The position numbers and the translations under genes were made by a program. The notes beneath the pieces were generated by a model. That model ran no database searches, was not told the origin of the DNA, and saw nothing but the letters and a program-made list of their open reading frames with translations. A stretch of DNA of 64,000 nucleotides from Deltaproteobacteria bacterium (GTDB lineage Bacteria > Desulfobacterota > Deferrimicrobia > Deferrimicrobiales > Deferrimicrobiaceae), in NCBI GenBank assembly GCA_021815305.1, contig JAKAHC010000001.1, forward strand, positions 620,001 through 684,000. Reading direction: 5' to 3'. Every line of letters begins with the position of its first letter. The stretch's first letter is position 1. Shown here piece after piece: positions 16,428 to 24,918 of this stretch.

Positions 16428-17297
16428 ATGGCGAAGGTCGGATTCATCGGGTTGGGGATCATGGGGGAACCGATGTGCCGGAACCTCCTGGCCGGGGGGC
16501 ACGACGTGGCGGTGTACAACCGGACGCGGGCGAAGATGGCCCCGCTGGTCGCCGCGGGGGCGAAGGCGGCGACTTCGCTGTCGGACCTCGTGCGCCGCTC
16601 CGATGTGGTGATCACGATGCTGGCCGACCCCGCCTCCGTAATGGAGGTCGTGACGGTCGCGGGCGGGCTCCTCCCGGCCATGTCGCCCGGGAGGACCTAC
16701 GTCGACATGACCACGGTGTCTCCCGAGGCTTCCCGCGAGATCGCACGGCTCATCCGGGAAACCGGCGCCGAATACCTCGAGGCGCCGGTGTTGGGAAGCA
16801 GGAAAGCCGCAACCGACGGGACGCTTACGATCCTCACCGGGGGAGCCGTCGATCTGTCCCGCCGGTTGGAGCCGCTCCTCCTCGCAATGGGGAACAAGGT
16901 GATCCACATGGGCGACACCGGGATGGCCGCCCACATGAAGCTCATCGTCAACCAGATTTTCGGGACGATCCTGTGCGTCTTCGCGGAGGCGGCGCTGACC
17001 GGAATGGAAGCGGGTCTGCCGGCCGGAAAGATCCTGGAGGTGATCCGTCACTCCGTGGTGGCATGCCCCGCGATCTCGAACAAGGGGGAGGACATGCTCA
17101 AGGAGCGCACCTTCACGCCGAACTTCCCCTTGAAGCACGCTCACAAGGACATGCGGCTGGCGGTGGAGACGGGAAAGTCGGCGGGCGTCCCCGTGCCGGT
17201 GACCGAGGCCGCCCTGAGCCTCTTCACCGCGGCGAGGGACAAGGGGTTCGGGAACCGGGACATCTCCGCCGTCCTGCGGGCACTCACCGGGGAGTAG
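16428..17297 (+). CDS. NAD(P)-dependent beta-hydroxyacid dehydrogenase
   Basis: A 289-residue member of the 3-hydroxyisobutyrate dehydrogenase / glyoxylate reductase (GLYR1) family. The nucleotide fold opens with VGFIGLGIMGEPMCRNLLAGGHDVAVYNRT (Asn-Arg-Thr favours NADPH). The substrate motif is EAPVLGSRKAATDGTLTIL, and the catalytic Lys is in GMAAHMKLIVNQ. Length is standard. Family members reduce succinic semialdehyde, glyoxylate or related substrates, and the exact one is not visible. It is divergent from the Crp/Fnr gene and stands alone, with GGGGGTGATGCC before the ATG. Confidence 0.9.
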   Translation: MAKVGFIGLGIMGEPMCRNLLAGGHDVAVYNRTRAKMAPLVAAGAKAATSLSDLVRRSDVVITMLADPASVMEVVTVAGGLLPAMSPGRTYVDMTTVSPEASREIARLIRETGAEYLEAPVLGSRKAATDGTLTILTGGAVDLSRRLEPLLLAMGNKVIHMGDTGMAAHMKLIVNQIFGTILCVFAEAALTGMEAGLPAGKILEVIRHSVVACPAISNKGEDMLKERTFTPNFPLKHAHKDMRLAVETGKSAGVPVPVTEAALSLFTAARDKGFGNRDISAVLRALTGE

Positions 17298-17328
17298 CTT
17301 CGGGGAATTTTCAACGAGCCGCCGCCCT

Positions 17329-18555
17329 CTACGGCAAGGCGCCCCGCGGCTTCCGCTCCTCACGGTAGCGGGCGAGCACTTTCAGCATCGCCGGGTCGAA
17401 GCGGCACCCCAACGCCTCCGCGCGGCCGCACTCCTGCGCCGCCTGGCGGTACGTGCCACGGGCGAAGTAGGCCCGGGCGAGTCCCGCCCTGACCCTGGGG
17501 TTCTCCGGGGCGATCTCCTTCGCGCGGCGATACTCCCGGATCCCCTCGTCGAACCGACCGCAGGCGCAGTAGGCCGAAGCGAGATTCCCCCGGGAAGCGG
17601 CGTTCCACGGCTCAAGCTCCACCGCACGGCGCGCCTGGGCGATCGCTTCCTCGTACATCCCCTTCCCGAGAAAAAGGATGCTCATGTTGTCCCGCGGGGC
17701 CGCCATTTCCGGATCGAGGGCCAACGCCTTCCGGTACCCGGCGATCGCCTCCTCGTTCCGCCCCAGCTTCTGCAGTGAGACGCCGGAGTTGTAGTACACG
17801 TCGGGCAACCCCGGGTAGAGCCGCCCCGCCGCCTCGTACAGACGCAGCGCCTCCTCGTCCCGTCCCCTGAGCGAATACCCCGCCCCGAGACTTTTCAGAA
17901 ACACTCCGAGCATCTGGTCGGCGCTCAAGGACCGAAGGTACGGCCGGTCGGGGCCCACGCCGAACTCGCTCCGGTACCGGTCGTCCCCCCAGGAGGCGCC
18001 GCCGTCGGCAAAGTCCATGTTCACGTGCGCTCCGCCCCCGTCGTACCGGACGAAACAGTGCGACGGCAGGTACACGCCGCGGAACGGCAGGCCGAGGCGC
18101 TCGGCGATGGCCAGGCAGAGCATCGAGAGGCCGAGGCAATTCCCCCGTTTCCGCGCCAGGACCGACCCGAGAAGGTAGTTTCCCGGGTTCTTCGCCGCCC
18201 TGTCGTAAACGAACCCTTCCTCCGAAACAAGCACGCGACGAACGGCGTCCACCACTTTTTCGCCGGAGCCGGCACCCTGGACCGCAACCCGCACCCGTTC
18301 GGTCAGACGGGACAGCTCCCTCTCCGCGCTCCCAGGTTTTTCGGGCAGACCGATCAGATCCCGGGTGCCCTGGGCGGAGTATCGGAGGCAGGATGCGACG
18401 AACGGGTTTTCTTCCGGAAGAGTCCCGGAGTGCGGGGACCGCGCCATCGCTCCCGCAGGCGCTGCGGCGAGCCACGTCGCAAGGAGTACTAGGCAGATCG
18501 GATGGCTCCCTCGGCGGGCAAGATCCCCGGGGAAGCGTGTCCCAATGCGATTCAT
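17329..18555 (-). CDS. secreted transglutaminase-like (SirB1) TPR protein
   Basis: A 408-residue exported protein. After a basic N-terminus and hydrophobic stretch (ICLVLLATWLAAAPAGAMA) comes a SirB1/transglutaminase-like core (about 55-200) with the signature RKRGNCLGLSMLCLAIAERLGLP, including the conserved Cys, and the His in LPSHCFVRYDGG. The rest (about 225-395) is four to five TPR repeats such as YYNSGVSLQKLGRNEEAIAGYRKALALDP. It is probably a periplasmic scaffold, and whether it is an active enzyme is not known. TAGAAT lies exactly six bases before the ATG. Confidence 0.82.
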   Translation of the reverse strand: MNRIGTRFPGDLARRGSHPICLVLLATWLAAAPAGAMARSPHSGTLPEENPFVASCLRYSAQGTRDLIGLPEKPGSAERELSRLTERVRVAVQGAGSGEKVVDAVRRVLVSEEGFVYDRAAKNPGNYLLGSVLARKRGNCLGLSMLCLAIAERLGLPFRGVYLPSHCFVRYDGGGAHVNMDFADGGASWGDDRYRSEFGVGPDRPYLRSLSADQMLGVFLKSLGAGYSLRGRDEEALRLYEAAGRLYPGLPDVYYNSGVSLQKLGRNEEAIAGYRKALALDPEMAAPRDNMSILFLGKGMYEEAIAQARRAVELEPWNAASRGNLASAYCACGRFDEGIREYRRAKEIAPENPRVRAGLARAYFARGTYRQAAQECGRAEALGCRFDPAMLKVLARYREERKPRGALP

Positions 18556-18561
18556 TGTTAT

Positions 18562-18567
18562 ATTCTA
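18562..18567 (-). promoter_or_regulatory. -10-like TAGAAT six bases before the TPR gene ATG
   Basis: TAGAAT then ATAACA then ATG, with no Shine-Dalgarno. A leaderless start is predicted. Confidence 0.45.
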
Positions 18568-18615
18568 ACCCAATCGCCTCGTCTTCCGCCCCCTATTTCC
18601 CCCGCGAAAAGAAAA

Positions 18616-18642
18616 GGCGCCGGGGAGATTCTCCCCGACGCC
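18616..18642 (-). terminator. bidirectional rho-independent terminator
   Basis: Stem ggcgccgggga / tccccgacgcc with a five-base loop, flanked by gaaaa on the left and ttttctttt on the right, so U-rich tails follow on either strand. It closes transcription of the small secreted protein upstream (minus strand). Confidence 0.85.
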
Positions 18643-18683
18643 GGTTTTCTTTTGGATTTGCAGGATTCTCAGCCGCGGCGAGA

Positions 18684-19010
18684 CTACTCTCCGGCCTGCA
18701 CGTTCGGACGAGCGAACGGATACGCGTTCCACTCCTGTGAGGGCACCGTGGTGTTGATCTTGTCGCTGTTCACCCAATGATTCCCCGTGTGGAGCGACGA
18801 ACGCTCGTTCCCGGAAAGATCGGGCATGGACCCGGTGCTCACCGGTCCCCGCATCTCCGTGGCGGACGAGTTGGACTCGGGCTGCTGGGAGGAAACCGCA
18901 CTCTGGTCCGATCCGTAGGCTCCCCAACTTTTTTCGGCGGCCATCGCCATTCCTGCCATCCCCACGACAAACGAGCCAACCGCCAGAACATAAAGGACTT
19001 TCTTTAGCAT
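18684..19010 (-). CDS. small secreted protein of unknown function
   Basis: A 108-residue protein with a textbook signal peptide (MLKKVLYVLAVGSFVVGMAGMAMAAE). The mature ~84 residues are Ser/Asn/Gln-rich and contain no cysteine, which suggests an unstructured periplasmic or secreted peptide. A strong AAGGAGGTAATGGGAG ribosome-binding site precedes the ATG, and a terminator follows, so this is a monocistronic, probably well expressed gene. A TTGCCA/TATCAT pair in the upstream 60 bases may be its promoter. Not recognised. Confidence 0.7.
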   Translation of the reverse strand: MLKKVLYVLAVGSFVVGMAGMAMAAEKSWGAYGSDQSAVSSQQPESNSSATEMRGPVSTGSMPDLSGNERSSLHTGNHWVNSDKINTTVPSQEWNAYPFARPNVQAGE

Positions 19011-19173
19011 CTCCCATTACCTCCTTGGGACTTCGGGTTCGCTTCTCACTAATGATATCTGCTACTGGTCATGAGATGGCAATGCGCAGGAAAGGGTTCC
19101 CCCCGAATCCCGGTTTCCCGAAAATCTTTTGTATGCGCTACGGTTCCGTATCCCGACGGGGGAGGCAGGCGTC

Positions 19174-19674
19174 TTACCGTTTCAAACGATACGAAAAGGA
19201 AGCCGATCCCTTCCCGCCCCTTCCCTCGACCGTGACGTGAAAGCGGTACTCTCCCGGTTTGGGGAGGCTTACATCCGAACCGATGTGTTCCCCCATCACG
19301 ATGAGGGGCACCTTCGAAGAGGAAGACCTGTCCGGGCCCGTGATCGTCACTTCCCCCACCGCATCGACGGCGGGCCGCCTCGTTTTCGGGTCGGTGAGGA
19401 TCACCATCAGGTGATGCTTCGCAGCAAGCTTCGCGATCGCCCCGGCCGAGACCCCCTCTTTCTCCAGCTGCGTCTTCATGTCGATCAGGCGCGCCTCGGC
19501 CTCCCACGGCCCCGCCTTCCCGAGGAAAATCCGCTCGCCGAGGGACTCCATCGCGCCCCCGGTTTTCCCTTGGTCCGTCTCCCCGTGCCGTGGATCCATC
19601 GCGAGGACCCATGCGGGGACCGCCGTCCAAAGCGCGGCGAGGAAAATCGCCCCCGCCCGGGTTCGCCCTTTCAT
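19174..19674 (-). CDS. secreted protein with possible beta-sandwich fold
   Basis: A 166-residue protein with signal peptide (TRAGAIFLAALWTAVPAWVLA). The mature C-terminal ~90 residues (LMVILTDPKTRRPAVDAVGEVTITGPDRSSSSKVPLIVMGEHIGSDVSLPKPGEYRFHVTVE, read in parts) alternate strand-like segments in the manner of FixH/YtkA-like or copper-handling beta-sandwich proteins. It contains several His and Met residues (KHHLMVIL, VMGEH), which could bind metal. This is inference only. Monocistronic on the minus strand. Confidence 0.6.
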   Translation of the reverse strand: MKGRTRAGAIFLAALWTAVPAWVLAMDPRHGETDQGKTGGAMESLGERIFLGKAGPWEAEARLIDMKTQLEKEGVSAGAIAKLAAKHHLMVILTDPKTRRPAVDAVGEVTITGPDRSSSSKVPLIVMGEHIGSDVSLPKPGEYRFHVTVEGRGGKGSASFSYRLKR

Positions 19675-19894
19675 GCCGCCGTCCCCCTTCCGCCCGTGTG
19701 ACGGTTGGATGCCGCCCGGAAGCGGATCGCCGCGTCACCTCCGCACATCACGGAACCGCGGGGGAGAGCGGGCGGGTTCCCGCACCCTCACGAAGGATGC
19801 GCAAAACCGCTGGACGCGCCGGCATCCGCATCGTGAGATCGTCCCGTAGTGTATACTGCAGGCGATTCATACGGCCGAAGCGGGAATCCGGGAC

Positions 19895-21202
19895 ATGGAT
19901 GATACCGAAGTGAAACGGCACAAAAAAACCGCCGACGACGGAACGGTCGGTACCGCCCTGGACGTCCTCGCGGGCGGCGGCGCGAAGGGGCGTCTCTCCC
20001 GCCTGCTCCCCTTCATGGGACCGGCGTTCATCGCCAGCGTCGCTTACATCGATCCCGGCAACTTCGCCACCAATATCCAGGGAGGAGCCCGGTTCGGCTA
20101 CACCCTCCTTTGGGTCATCGTCGCCAGCAACCTGATGGCGATGCTCCTCCAGACGCTGTCGGCAAAGCTCGGCATCGCCACCGGGTGGAATCTCGCGGAA
20201 CATTGCCGGAACCGCTTCCCGAAACCGGTCGTCCTGGTGATGTGGGCGGTGATGGAGATCGTCGCCATGGCGACCGACCTGGCGGAGTTTCTCGGGGCCG
20301 CGGTCGGGTTCAACCTGCTGTTCGGCATCCCCCTTTGGGCGGCAGGGATCCTGACGGCGATCGTCACTTTCCTCGTCCTGGGGCTGGAGCGGTACGGATT
20401 CCGGCCGATCGAAGCGGTCATCACGGCCCTGGTGGCCGTCGTGGCCGTCAGCTATCTGGTGGAGACCTTTCTGGATCGTCCCGACTGGGGGAACCTGCTG
20501 TACCACTCGGTCGTGCCGCAGTTCGCGGGAACGGAGAGCATCCTCCTCGCGACGGGGATCCTTGGCGCCACGGTCATGCCCCATGCCATCTACCTGCATT
20601 CCGCCCTCACCCAGGGCCGCATCGTCGTCAGGGAGCCGGGCCAGTTGCGCCGGCTGTTCCGCTACGAACTGGTGGATGTGGTCGTGGCCATGGGGCTGGC
20701 CAGCATGATCAACATGGCGATGCTGATCATGGCCGCCGCGACGTTCTTCCGGCACGGGATGACCGGGGTGGGCACGCTCGAGACGGCGCATCGCACCCTG
20801 GAACCGCTGCTGGGCCGGTCGGCGAGCACGATCTTCGCCGTTTCGCTGCTGGCTTCCGGCCTGTCCTCCTCCACCGTGGGGACCATGGCGGGACAGGTGA
20901 TGATGCAGGGCTTCCTGAGAAGGCGGATCCCCGTGTGGATCCGCCGCCTGGTGACCATCGTCCCTTCCCTGATCGTCATCGCGCTGGGTCTGGATCCCAC
21001 GCGCACTCTCGTGCTCAGCCAGGTCGTTCTCAGCTTCGGCCTTCCGTTCGCCATCATCCCCCTGGCCATGTTCACGAGCCGGAAAAGCGTGATGGGAATC
21101 CTTGTGAACCGCCATGTCACCACGATGCTTACCTACGTTGTGGCGGCCCTGATCCTGGTCCTGAACCTGTACCTGGTATGCCAGGTGTTCGTCACGGGGT
21201 GA
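19895..21202 (+). CDS. mntH: Nramp family divalent metal transporter (MntH-type)
   Basis: A 435-residue inner-membrane proton-coupled Mn/Fe importer. Both metal-site motifs are canonical: AYIDPGNFATN in TM1 and GATVMPHAIYLHSAL in TM6. About 11 transmembrane segments follow a hydrophilic 30-residue N-terminus. It forms a two-gene unit with the universal stress protein, five bases downstream. A TATACT hexamer at 19852-19857 could be its -10. The second Nramp-like gene at 24.9 kb differs at both motifs, so the two transporters probably carry different ions. Confidence 0.93.
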   Translation: MDDTEVKRHKKTADDGTVGTALDVLAGGGAKGRLSRLLPFMGPAFIASVAYIDPGNFATNIQGGARFGYTLLWVIVASNLMAMLLQTLSAKLGIATGWNLAEHCRNRFPKPVVLVMWAVMEIVAMATDLAEFLGAAVGFNLLFGIPLWAAGILTAIVTFLVLGLERYGFRPIEAVITALVAVVAVSYLVETFLDRPDWGNLLYHSVVPQFAGTESILLATGILGATVMPHAIYLHSALTQGRIVVREPGQLRRLFRYELVDVVVAMGLASMINMAMLIMAAATFFRHGMTGVGTLETAHRTLEPLLGRSASTIFAVSLLASGLSSSTVGTMAGQVMMQGFLRRRIPVWIRRLVTIVPSLIVIALGLDPTRTLVLSQVVLSFGLPFAIIPLAMFTSRKSVMGILVNRHVTTMLTYVVAALILVLNLYLVCQVFVTG

Positions 21203-21207
21203 AAAAC

Positions 21208-22113
21208 ATGTTCCAGCGCATACTGGTTCCCCTGGACGGGTCGCGTCTCGCGGAAAGCGCGCTTCCCGCCGCCGCCTACCTTTCCGGAACGTTCGGAGTG
21301 CCGGTCACCCTGTTCCACGTCATGGAGCGCCGCGCGCCGGAGGAAATCCACGGAGAGCGGCACCTGACCGATCCCGAAGAGGCCGGGACCTACCTCGCGG
21401 AGGTGGCGGTCCGCGCCTTCTCCTCCGACACTCCCGTGGAACGGCACGTGCACATCGCAGAAGCCGACGATGTGGCGCGCAGCATCGCGGAACACGCCGG
21501 GGAATTGGGTTCCGACCTGATCGTGATGTGCACCCATGGACGCGGCGGCCTGCGCGGATGGATGTTCGGCAGGATCGCGCAGCAGGTGGTGGGGCTCGGC
21601 GCCACGCCGGTCCTGCTCGTGCACCCCGATGGAACCGGGAGATCCCGGACATATTCCTGCAAACGGATGCTTGTGGCGCTGGACGGCAACCCCGACCACG
21701 AGGAGGGGTTGACGGTTGCGGCCGGTTTCGCGAAGATCTGCGGGGCGGAATTGCGGCTGATCATGGCGGTCCACCTGGTCGACACCTTGTCGGGGGAGCA
21801 GGCGGCGACCGCGAAGATCCTCCCGCGCGCAACCCATGCCCTGCTGGACCTGGCCGCCCAGGAAGCGAAGGAATACCTGAACCGTCACGTGACCGCGTTG
21901 CGGTCGGAAGGGTTTCCGGCCACGGCCGAGGTGCGCCGCGGCGATCCCCCGACGGTCATCGTCGACATCGCGGAACGGACGAGGGCGGACCTGATCGTTC
22001 TGGGCACCCACGGGAAGACCGGCATGGATGCCTTCTGGTCGGGGAGCGCCACGCCGGACGTCGCCAAACGCTCCGCCGTTTCGCTGCTGCTGGTGCCCGT
22101 GCGGAACAGATGA
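21208..22113 (+). CDS. tandem-domain universal stress protein
   Basis: A 301-residue cytoplasmic protein with two UspA domains. The first (about 1-145) opens FQRILVPLDGSRLAESAL and contains the nucleotide-loop motif THGRGGLRGWMFGRIAQQVV. The second (about 153-300) opens CKRMLVALDGN and contains GTHGKTGMDAFWSGSATPDV. The G-2x-G-9x-G(S) ATP motif is visible in domain 1 and modified in domain 2. Co-transcribed with mntH, so it may respond to or modulate metal transport under stress. That link is inference. Confidence 0.88.
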   Translation: MFQRILVPLDGSRLAESALPAAAYLSGTFGVPVTLFHVMERRAPEEIHGERHLTDPEEAGTYLAEVAVRAFSSDTPVERHVHIAEADDVARSIAEHAGELGSDLIVMCTHGRGGLRGWMFGRIAQQVVGLGATPVLLVHPDGTGRSRTYSCKRMLVALDGNPDHEEGLTVAAGFAKICGAELRLIMAVHLVDTLSGEQAATAKILPRATHALLDLAAQEAKEYLNRHVTALRSEGFPATAEVRRGDPPTVIVDIAERTRADLIVLGTHGKTGMDAFWSGSATPDVAKRSAVSLLLVPVRNR

Positions 22114-22179
22114 CCGTGGCGGCCGTGCGACGGCCCTCCCGATGCGGCATTGCCGATCCGCGGGCGGGGAGTGCCCGGA

Positions 22180-23349
22180 TCAGCCCGCCGCCGTACCGGG
22201 AACCGCCGGCAAGGTCAGGGTGAACTCGACGCCCCCTCCCCCGGAAAGGTTCCGCACTTCCAGGGTCCCCTCGTGCTGGTCCGCGATGCGCGAGCAGATG
22301 GAGAGCCCGAGACCCGTCCCTTCGTCCTTCGTGGTGAAGAACGGGTCGAAGATCTTCTCCAGCCGATCCTCCGGGATCGGCGGCCCGTTGTTGGCGATGC
22401 GGACCCGGACCTGCCGCCTCCCCTCCCGGACTTCCACCCCCAGCGCGAAATCGAGCCGCCCCCCTCCGGAAGGCGACATCGCCTGCACCCCGTTCAGGGC
22501 GATGTTGAGAAGCAGCTGGGTCAGAAGTTCCGGGTCGCCCATCACCTTGGGGATCCCGGCCCCTTCCGACGGAAGGACGCGGATCTCCACCCCCTCCTTG
22601 CGCCCCTGGGGGGAAACCAGCGATGCCACGCGGTCGACAAGCTCCCCCAGGTCGAGGGGCCGGCGATCCGCATGGAGGGGCCGGGCAAAGGAGAGGAACC
22701 GGTCCGCGGCCCTTCCGAGCCGGTCGATCTCGGCCAGGTGCAGCGTGAGCATCCGCTGCTCCGGGGCGTCTTCCGGGATCGCATCCCGGAGGATCTCCGC
22801 GGTCCCTTTCAGGGCGTGGAGGGGGTTCTTGATCTCGTGGGCGATGCCGGCGGTAAGCTCTCCCAGCGCCCCCAGCCGGCCCGCGCGGATCAACTGCGTT
22901 TCCATCCGCTCCTTCTCCGCGAGCGCCTCGGTGAGGCGTTGCGCCAGCCGCTCCTGCGTCTCCCGCTCGCGCCGCTCCCTGTCGACCAGCATCCCCGCCA
23001 CGACGGCGACGATGTTGTAGAGCACGATCTCCAGCCCTTTCTCCAGCGCGTCTCCGGGGTCCTTGACGAGAAGGCTCGTGAAGGCGTGGGGGAAGTAGAC
23101 CAGCGACGCGAAGACGGAGACCGCAAGACCCCCGCGCGACCCGCCGGAAAAGGCGGCGAAGAGGATGGGCAGGTAGTAGAGCCTGCGCAGCACGTCGTGC
23201 ACGTCCGGGTGCTGGGCCCCGACCCGGTAGTGCAGGTAGGTGATCCCCAGGCACGGAAGCCATGCGGTGAGCGCCATACGGCGCGAGAAGAGCGGGTACA
23301 CGTCCTCCCGAAGCGTCTCCGGGATCCGCCCCCCCCGTTTTTCAGACAT
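22180..23349 (-). CDS. membrane sensor histidine kinase (NtrB-like)
   Basis: A 389-residue kinase. Residues 25-120 hold three to four membrane segments with short loops and no obvious periplasmic sensor domain. A coiled coil (122-160) leads to the H-box GIAHEIKNPLHALKG with His171. The N (LLLNIALNGVQAM), D/F (IFDPFFTTKDEGTGLGL) and G boxes are intact. Its ATG overlaps the end of the NtrC-type regulator by 8 bases, so the two are translated together. The signal is unknown. The operon faces a magnesium-type Nramp gene. Confidence 0.9.
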   Translation of the reverse strand: MSEKRGGRIPETLREDVYPLFSRRMALTAWLPCLGITYLHYRVGAQHPDVHDVLRRLYYLPILFAAFSGGSRGGLAVSVFASLVYFPHAFTSLLVKDPGDALEKGLEIVLYNIVAVVAGMLVDRERRERETQERLAQRLTEALAEKERMETQLIRAGRLGALGELTAGIAHEIKNPLHALKGTAEILRDAIPEDAPEQRMLTLHLAEIDRLGRAADRFLSFARPLHADRRPLDLGELVDRVASLVSPQGRKEGVEIRVLPSEGAGIPKVMGDPELLTQLLLNIALNGVQAMSPSGGGRLDFALGVEVREGRRQVRVRIANNGPPIPEDRLEKIFDPFFTTKDEGTGLGLSICSRIADQHEGTLEVRNLSGGGGVEFTLTLPAVPGTAAG

Positions 23350-24712
23350 CGCGCCGGATCCCGTACTTTTCGAGGCGGTAGACCAGCACGTGCCGCGGAA
23401 TGCGCAGGTACGCGGCCGCCTGGGTGATGTTCCCCCCCTTCGTCCGCAGCGCCCGCTCGATCACGCGCTTCTCGAGGTCGATCAGCGAGAGTCCCTCCGC
23501 CGGCAGAGGCGGCCACTCGCCGGCCGCGTCCTCGCCCCCTCTTTCCTCCGGCAGGCGCGGCGGGGGAGGGAGGTCCTCCATGGATGCCTCGTCTCCGCGG
23601 CACAGGATGACCATCCGTTCGCACGTGTTTCTCAGCTCCCGCACGTTGCCGGGCCACGGGCGGCGCAGGAGTTCGCCCATCACCCCCGGAGGGACCGCGA
23701 CCTCCCGGCCGGCTCCGGCTGCAAGCTCGGAGACGAAGTGCCGCACCAGCGGAGGGATGTCCTGGGGGCGCTCCCGCAACGGCGGGACGCGAAGTTCCAC
23801 GACGTTCAGGCGGTAGTAGAGGTCCTCCCGGAACGTTCCTTCCCGGATCCGGGCGGTCAGGTCCCGGTTGGTGGCCGCGAGGATCCGCACGTCCACCGGA
23901 ACCGGCGCGTCGGCCCCCACCGCATCCACCACCCGCTCCTGGAGCGCCCTGAGGAGTTTCCCCTGGAGCGCCCGGGGGATCTCCGCCACTTCGTCGAGGA
24001 ACAGCGTCCCCCCGTCGGCCCGCCGGAACCTGCCGACGCGGTCGCGCACCGCCCCCGTGAAGGCTCCGCGCGCGTGGCCGAACAACTCCGACTCGAGGAG
24101 CTCCCCGGGTATCGCGGCGCAATTCACCGCCACGAAGGGACCCTCCGCCCTGGAGGACCGGACATGGATCCTGCGGGCCATCACTTCCTTCCCCGTGCCG
24201 CTTTCCCCCGTGATCAGCACGGTGGCGTCCGTCGCCGCGACGCGGTCGGCCGTTTCCAGCAGTCGCGCCATCGGGGGAGAGACGGAGACGATCTCCCGCC
24301 CGACCCCGGACGCCCGGATCCGGAGGTCCCGCACCTCGGTGGCGAGGCGGCGGCGATCCATCGCCTTTTCCACGGCGAGGAGGAGCTGATCGCGGTGAAA
24401 CGGCTTCCCGATGAAGTCGTACGCCCCCTCCTTCATCGCCGTCACCGCCGTTTCGACGTTTCCGAAGGCGGTGATCACCAGGACCGGGATGTCGGAGGCC
24501 TGCCCGCGGATCTTCCGCAGGACATCCATCCCCGAAATCCCGGGCATCTTGAGGTCGGTGATCACCAGATCGAACGAAGCGGGGGAAAACGCCTTGAGCC
24601 CTTCCCTCCCGTCGGGTGCGGGCGTCACATCGTAGCCGGCCTTGCGGAGGTTGAACAGCGCCACCTCGCGGCCCGCCAGGTCGTCGTCGATGAAGAGGAT
24701 CCGCCCCGCCAT
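23342..24712 (-). CDS. sigma-54-dependent response regulator (NtrC family)
   Basis: A 456-residue activator: receiver domain (1-120) with phospho-acceptor Asp53 in DLVITDLKMPG, AAA+ domain (about 135-375) with Walker A GESGTGKE, the sigma-54 contact loop GAFTGA and Walker B GGTLFLDEVAEIP, and a Fis-type HTH at the C-terminus (GGNITQAAAYLRIPRHVLVYRLEKYGI). All essential motifs are intact. The ATG at 24712 is supported by GGGGAGGCGCA. It is divergent from the Nramp-related transporter. No -24/-12 promoter was found in this window, so its targets probably lie elsewhere. Confidence 0.92.
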   Translation of the reverse strand: MAGRILFIDDDLAGREVALFNLRKAGYDVTPAPDGREGLKAFSPASFDLVITDLKMPGISGMDVLRKIRGQASDIPVLVITAFGNVETAVTAMKEGAYDFIGKPFHRDQLLLAVEKAMDRRRLATEVRDLRIRASGVGREIVSVSPPMARLLETADRVAATDATVLITGESGTGKEVMARRIHVRSSRAEGPFVAVNCAAIPGELLESELFGHARGAFTGAVRDRVGRFRRADGGTLFLDEVAEIPRALQGKLLRALQERVVDAVGADAPVPVDVRILAATNRDLTARIREGTFREDLYYRLNVVELRVPPLRERPQDIPPLVRHFVSELAAGAGREVAVPPGVMGELLRRPWPGNVRELRNTCERMVILCRGDEASMEDLPPPPRLPEERGGEDAAGEWPPLPAEGLSLIDLEKRVIERALRTKGGNITQAAAYLRIPRHVLVYRLEKYGIRRDV

Positions 24713-24918
24713 TGCGCCTCCCCGGGCCGCGGGAATCGCTGTCCGGCCGGTTTCATTATCCGGTGCGCGATGTGGAAACACAACGACCGAGTCCGCGGTT
24801 CCCGGGTGGGCGGATCGCCGGGGCCCGGGTTGCCGGAGGAATTCGCCTTTTGCCGGCCGTCTTTCCGCGAAGGTATGGTATTTTCCAACGGTAGACGGAT
24901 TCCGGGGAGGAGAGCGGC

